This document shows positions 59,842 through 64,000 of a DNA stretch of 64,000 nt, in pieces. Position 1 is the stretch's first letter. Each line of letters starts with the position of its first letter. This stretch comes from Myxococcales bacterium (lineage in GTDB: Bacteria > Myxococcota_A > Polyangia > Nannocystales > Nannocystaceae). The stretch covers positions 372,001-436,000 of the forward strand of contig JACKDW010000005.1 in assembly GCA_020633295.1 (NCBI GenBank), in the 5' to 3' direction. Made by a program: the position numbers and the translations under genes. The notes under the pieces were generated by a model. The model was given only the letters and a program-made list of their open reading frames with translations, made no database searches and was not told the DNA's origin.

Positions 59842-61605
59842 TCAACCCGCGCCGAGTTGAAGACGACGGCCGTCGACGCGCGCCGTCATCGTCTTCGCGT
59901 CGACTGACTCGCGCGTCTCGAGCGTACGCGCCTCGGGCCCTCGCGCGACCCGGGCCGCGCCCGCCTTCGGCCCCGTGATCACGGCGCGGTAGCGATCGGG
60001 CTGCTGCTGCACGACCACCCGCGTCGGCTCGCGCACGCGCCGGATGTTGAAGAACTGCGCCGGGTCGACCTGCCCCTCTGCGGCGCCCTTGAGCAGCGGC
60101 TGGACCTGGTTCGGATCGGCGGCGAAGGCCGCCGCGATCAGGTGATCGCGCGAGTCGGCGGCCGGCGTCGCGTCCTTGATCGTCTCCTTCCAGCGCAGCA
60201 TCTCGGCCTCGGCGTTGGGGCCGACCACGCCCATCATCGAGCTCAGGCGGTTGCTGAAGAAGAACGCGACGACCAGGCGCCCGCGGTCATCGAGCAGCGG
60301 CGCGGCCTCCTTGCCCAGGAACTTGCGCGCGCCCGGCACGGTCAACACGTGGACGTCGTCCTTCTTGCGCAGCCCGATGTTCGGCACGTCGCTGGTGAAC
60401 ATCCGCAGCATCGAGAGGTTGTCGCGCGCCGTCGAGATCGCGCCGAGGACCGCGTTCTTGGCTTTCTGGTGATCCGGCGTGCCGAACCCGAACATCACGT
60501 GACGCTCGGGCCCGACGCCGACGAACACGCGGCCGTCCCACGATCGCAGCGACGCGTTAACCCTGCTGACCAGCTTGCCCATGACCGCCTGCGCCATGAA
60601 CCCGGCCTTGTCGACCTGGCGCTTGAGCTGCGCGCTCGTCTGCGACACCCACTGCTTGTGGCCAGGCCAGCGCGTGCTCACCCCGACCGCGAGGTTGGGC
60701 GCGTCGAGCATGCCGGTCAGCGCCCCCGCGGCGATCTCGGGCGTCTGCGGCAGACCCCGCTGCGGGTGCGCGGACGCGACGATCTCGAGCTCGTGCACGC
60801 TCGCGCCGCGCACCACCACGCGCCCGAACGGGTTGTCGTCGGCGCCCGTCAGCGCGCGCGTGTACTCCTCGCCGACGGCCACCCAGATCGGGCCGCGGTC
60901 GCCGTAGGCGCGCGGCAGCTCGTGCCCCGTCGCGATCCCCTGCAGCGTCTTCGCGATCGTCAGCGTCTTGGTCTCGCGGTCGAGCCAGGCCACCCGCGGT
61001 GAGCTGTCCTTGGGGACTGATACCGACTGCCCGGCGAACGACCCGCCCGACGCGCCCCCGCCGGGCGGCGGCAGCGTCACCGCGCCGAACGAGCCGCTCT
61101 TCGCGTAGCCCGAGAGCGCGCGCTCGACCTCGCCGAGCCCGCCGCCGCGGATCGGCAGGTGCAGGATGTCCTCGCCGGCCACGTTGGCCGCGACCCACGG
61201 GCGCCCGGCGTCGACCTGGGGCGCGACCGCCAGCGCGAACGCGTCGGGCCCGACGGCCGCGAGCGCGACGTTCAGGAGCTTCTGCGGCCCGGGCACGCCC
61301 GGCACGAAGCTCGCCAGCTCCGCCAGCGCGGCCTCTGGTTGATCGATCACCACGCCCATCGGCGGCGCGGACGGGATCGCGTGCGGCTTCGGCAGCGCCG
61401 GGCCGCGGCGCTTCGCCGGCTTCCCGCGCTGACGCTTGCTCGCCTCGGGCCCCCGCGTCCCGGAGGGCTTGCACGCCAGGCTCGGGGCCGCGAGCGCGAG
61501 CGCGAGCGCGGGCAGCAGCAGGCCCACGCGCCACCCGCGAGAGCGCGCGCGCGCGCGCGTGGCAGCGACGGAGGAGGGAGCGTGGCGGGAGCGCGGAGCG
61601 TGCAT
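59842..61605 (-). CDS. Hypothetical lipoprotein (587 aa)
   Basis: Signal peptide with Arg-rich start and LALALAAPSLAC lipobox, then a Lys/Arg/Pro-rich linker. The mature protein (about 90-520) has regular alternating strands and helices such as FALAVAPQVDAGRPWVAANV and FVGVGPERHVMFGFGTPDHQ. I do not recognise the family. No catalytic pattern seen. The 12-mer GTCCTTGGGGAC (61006), also in the kinase gene at 15695, lies in its coding sequence. Confidence 0.78.
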   Translation of the reverse strand: MHAPRSRHAPSSVAATRARARSRGWRVGLLLPALALALAAPSLACKPSGTRGPEASKRQRGKPAKRRGPALPKPHAIPSAPPMGVVIDQPEAALAELASFVPGVPGPQKLLNVALAAVGPDAFALAVAPQVDAGRPWVAANVAGEDILHLPIRGGGLGEVERALSGYAKSGSFGAVTLPPPGGGASGGSFAGQSVSVPKDSSPRVAWLDRETKTLTIAKTLQGIATGHELPRAYGDRGPIWVAVGEEYTRALTGADDNPFGRVVVRGASVHELEIVASAHPQRGLPQTPEIAAGALTGMLDAPNLAVGVSTRWPGHKQWVSQTSAQLKRQVDKAGFMAQAVMGKLVSRVNASLRSWDGRVFVGVGPERHVMFGFGTPDHQKAKNAVLGAISTARDNLSMLRMFTSDVPNIGLRKKDDVHVLTVPGARKFLGKEAAPLLDDRGRLVVAFFFSNRLSSMMGVVGPNAEAEMLRWKETIKDATPAADSRDHLIAAAFAADPNQVQPLLKGAAEGQVDPAQFFNIRRVREPTRVVVQQQPDRYRAVITGPKAGAARVARGPEARTLETRESVDAKTMTARVDGRRLQLGAG

Positions 61606-61873
61606 GAGCGTATCGTCACGGTATCACGCCGGCGCGGGATCCGGCGTCAGCGGGATCCCGAGCGCGACGCGGCGGCGGGAGTCGATCGGAGGAGGCCGAG
61701 CGGTGGGAGCGGTCTCGCGGCGGGGTGTACACGTGGGACCCACCGCTCGCGGAAATTGTTCATCACCCGCGCAGCCTCGACGCGACCGGCGCCGACGTGT
61801 GACCCCGGTCTCGCGCTGCGGCGAGCGCCGCGGGTTGCCGGCCTGGACCCGGTTGCCCTATGGTCCGCGCGCA

Positions 61874-62923
61874 ATGGCGTCTGTTCGCATCGGAATCAAT
61901 GGTCTGGGCCGCATCGGTCGGCTCGTCGTTCGTCACGCCCTGCTGCGCCAGCTCGACCCCGAGCGCTCCGGTCAGGTGCGCGGCGGCTCGTCGATCGAGA
62001 TCGTCGCCGCCAACGACCTCGCGTCCGTCGAGCAGCTGGCCTACCTGCTCGCGTACGACTCGGTTCACCGCTGCAACATGCCCAAGGTCGAGGTCTCCGG
62101 GGACTCGCTGCAGGTCGGCGCGTTCAAGATCGCGATCTCGTCGGAGCGCGACCCCGCCAAGATCCCCTGGGCCGAGCACAAGGTCGACATGGTGATCGAG
62201 TCCACGGGCGTGTTCACCGACCGCGAAGGCCTCGCGCGGCACCGCTCGGCCGGGGGCGGCCCCAGCCACGTGATCCTCGGCGCGCCCGGCAAGGGCGTCG
62301 ACAAGACGGTCGTCGTCGGCGTTAACGAGGACACCCTCGACCCCCAGAAAGACCGCCTCATCTCCAACGCGAGCTGCACCACCAACGCGCTCGCGCCCGT
62401 CATGTCGGTGCTCGACAAGACCTTCGGCGTCCGCTGGGGCCTGATGAGCACGACTCACGCCTACACCGGCGGCCAGGGCCTCATCGACACGCTCGCCGGC
62501 AAGGACCTGCGCCGCGGGCGAGCGGCCGGCGTCAACCTGGTGCCGACCTCGACCGGCGCGGCCAAGGCCCTCGGCCTCGTCATCCCCTCGCTCAAGGGCA
62601 AGGTCGACGGTCAGGCCGTGCGCGTGCCCGTGCCCGACGGCTCGCTCTACGAGATCACCTGCACGCTCGACGGCGCGCCCACCCTCGACCGCGTGCTCGA
62701 GGCGCTGCGCGAGGGCGCCGCGAGCGAGCGCCTGCGCGGCATCCTCGACGTGCGCGAGGCGCCGCTCGTCTCGTCGGACATCCTCGGCGACTCGCACTCG
62801 AGCATCGTCGACGTCGAGACCTGTCAGTCCATGGGCCCGCTGATCCGCCTCGTCGGCTGGTACGACAACGAGTGGGGCTACGCCGGGCGCCTGCTCGACC
62901 TCGTCAACGTCATCGCGGCCTAG
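61874..62923 (+). CDS. gap: Glyceraldehyde-3-phosphate dehydrogenase
   Basis: 349 aa from ATG 61874. NAD-binding RIGINGLGRIGRLVVR, active site SNASCTTN with Cys168, STTHAYTGGQ, VPTSTGAAKALGLVIP and the closing SMGPLIRLVGWYDNEWGYAG. It catalyses the NAD(P)-dependent step of glycolysis. Slightly longer than usual because of an insert near LDPERSGQVRGGSSIE. Monocistronic; no pgk follows. Confidence 0.97.
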   Translation: MASVRIGINGLGRIGRLVVRHALLRQLDPERSGQVRGGSSIEIVAANDLASVEQLAYLLAYDSVHRCNMPKVEVSGDSLQVGAFKIAISSERDPAKIPWAEHKVDMVIESTGVFTDREGLARHRSAGGGPSHVILGAPGKGVDKTVVVGVNEDTLDPQKDRLISNASCTTNALAPVMSVLDKTFGVRWGLMSTTHAYTGGQGLIDTLAGKDLRRGRAAGVNLVPTSTGAAKALGLVIPSLKGKVDGQAVRVPVPDGSLYEITCTLDGAPTLDRVLEALREGAASERLRGILDVREAPLVSSDILGDSHSSIVDVETCQSMGPLIRLVGWYDNEWGYAGRLLDLVNVIAA

Positions 62924-63315
62924 CCCGCGCTCGCCGCCGGCGAGGTCTTCACGCGCGGGAGCGCGTTTGGGAGCGCCCCGCGCGATCCTGGACGCGCTCT
63001 CGGTCTTCGTCCGCTGGCGCGACGCCGAGCCGAGACGACGACGCGCGCGTGACGATCACGTCACGCGCCGTCGATTTCAGATGCCTCTTCAACCAGATCC
63101 TATCGCGCGCCCGCGCCCGCGCGCAGACCTCCGCGCATGCTCGTTCGTACAGCTCTCGCCGCGACGCGCACGCGCGAGGGGATCCCCGCGCGGGGCCGTC
63201 GGCGCGGCCCGTGGATCCTCCGCCCCGCGCCGACGCGCGCGCCCCCGCGACGCCGCCTGAACCTGGTGTACGCTCGAGGAGCTCGCGTTGACTCGCGCTG
63301 CGCTGAAGGAGTGGC
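62924..63315. other. Gap between GAPDH and the last lipoprotein gene
   Basis: About 390 bp with no gene. It contains GAGGGGATCCCCGCGC (63176-63191) inside a larger GC palindrome, shared with 53459. A promoter for the lipoprotein should lie near the right end. Confidence 0.4.
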
Positions 63316-64000
63316 ATGAAGAACAATACTTGGTTGATCTACGCCGGGGTCGTGTTCGCGCTCGCGATCGCCTGCGGTGATGACAGCGGCCGCGAGACGG
63401 ACTCGAGCGGCGCCAGCGACAGCGTCGCCTCGCAGGCGACCAGCGACGGCAGCGGGCCCGGCACCAGCACCACGGGCGACACCTCCGGCGTCGTCACGAC
63501 GGGCGGCGGCAGCGAGGGCGAGAGCGACAGCGACAGCGACGGCTCGAGCTCGAGCGAGACCGCGACCACCGGCGAGCCGGGGCCGAACCTCGAGGTCGAC
63601 CCGGTCGCGGCGACGATCCTCGTGCTCAACGGGCTCTCGCAGTCCGAGGACTACGAGGCGCTGCTCGACGGCGTGCCCGTCACCGCGAGCTGGACGCTCG
63701 CGGACGGCGAGCTGGCGACCATCAACGACGACGGCAAGGTGTTCGGGACCGGCCAGAAGGGCGGCGTCACGACCGTGACCGCGTTCCACGAGGGCCTCAG
63801 CGCCGACGCGTCGCTCCAGGTCGACCTCCAGGTCGTCGTCGACGGCGGCGGCGTCACGCCGGAGGACAAGGGGCTGCTGCAGGGCGCCATCGAACCTGAC
63901 CCAGAGACCACGTGGGCGTACCCCTACGACGAGATGGTCTACCCACAGGATCTGCGCGCGCCCGAGTTCATGTGGAACGGCGGCGGCGCGGGCGACAAGT
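63316..64000 (+). CDS. Surface lipoprotein with Ig-like domain (partial, runs off right edge)
   Basis: ATG 63316 with AAGGAG just upstream; 228 codons visible. Lipobox VVFALAIAC, then a Ser/Asp/Gly/Thr linker with SDSDSDGSSSSE. Residues from about 95 (LEVDPVAATILVLNGLSQSE, ATINDDGKVFGTGQKGG) look like a bacterial Ig-like (Big_2-type) domain. Belongs to the same lipoprotein style as the other surface proteins here. The C-terminus is outside the window. Confidence 0.85.
   Translation, partial: MKNNTWLIYAGVVFALAIACGDDSGRETDSSGASDSVASQATSDGSGPGTSTTGDTSGVVTTGGGSEGESDSDSDGSSSSETATTGEPGPNLEVDPVAATILVLNGLSQSEDYEALLDGVPVTASWTLADGELATINDDGKVFGTGQKGGVTTVTAFHEGLSADASLQVDLQVVVDGGGVTPEDKGLLQGAIEPDPETTWAYPYDEMVYPQDLRAPEFMWNGGGAGDK

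Overview
The window is very GC-rich chromosomal DNA from a myxobacterium (Myxococcota). The gene content fits Nannocystineae/Nannocystaceae best. The signs are many large lipoproteins whose lipobox Cys is followed by acidic residues and long Ser/Thr/Asp/Gly linkers, Cys-rich DUF4215-type repeats, IgGFc-binding-like domains, a MYXO-CTERM-like sorting tail, Ser/Thr kinases with C-terminal membrane segments, an ECF-sigma triad, and frequent ATGA/GTGA/TTGA stop-start overlaps. The lineage is inferred from these family signatures, not from a marker-gene match.

Layout. 1-12.4 kb: a partial ChaC-type cyclotransferase, an M19 dipeptidase lipoprotein, a hybrid histidine kinase coupled to an alpha/beta hydrolase, helicase HrpB, a thrombospondin-type-3-like lipoprotein, and a coupled beta-barrel/ECF sigma/membrane-protein operon. 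12.5-20.2 kb: an active Ser/Thr kinase coupled to a pseudokinase paralogue, a SRPBCC protein, a methyltransferase, a broken gene, and a PAS sensor coupled to a CheY-like regulator. 20.4-21.7 kb: twelve tandem tRNA-like units on the minus strand, nearly all with anticodon CAT, two of them rearranged. 21.7-22.3 kb has no recognisable gene. 22.3-36 kb: surface lipoproteins, a VanX-like dipeptidase with a likely frameshift, a Nudix hydrolase, an Omp85-like barrel, an EF-hand NADPH oxidase resembling NOX5, a class V aminotransferase, a multi-PAS kinase and a histone-deacetylase-family enzyme coupled to a tiny Cys-rich protein. 36-53 kb: more surface lipoproteins, an egtB-egtD ergothioneine pair, a glycosyltransferase, a solitary Eco57I-like methyltransferase, and a protease fused in frame to a lipoprotein. 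53.5-59.3 kb: a polysaccharide locus (frameshifted heparinase-like gene, UDP-ManNAc dehydrogenase, UDP-GlcNAc 2-epimerase, WecA-like transferase). 59.3-64 kb: repeats, a 65-aa protein, a hypothetical lipoprotein, GAPDH and a partial lipoprotein.

How the genes work together. Most coding capacity goes to the envelope: lipoproteins, barrels, surface glycan synthesis and peptidoglycan dipeptide hydrolysis. Around these sit signalling proteins (three sensor kinases, a kinase/pseudokinase pair, an ECF sigma) and redox functions (ergothioneine synthesis, Ca-binding NADPH oxidase). The most unusual items are the tRNA-like array, the MYXO-CTERM/lipoprotein fusion and the EF-hand oxidase. Start codons were chosen by reading frame, coupling and signal peptides; several are GTG or TTG.
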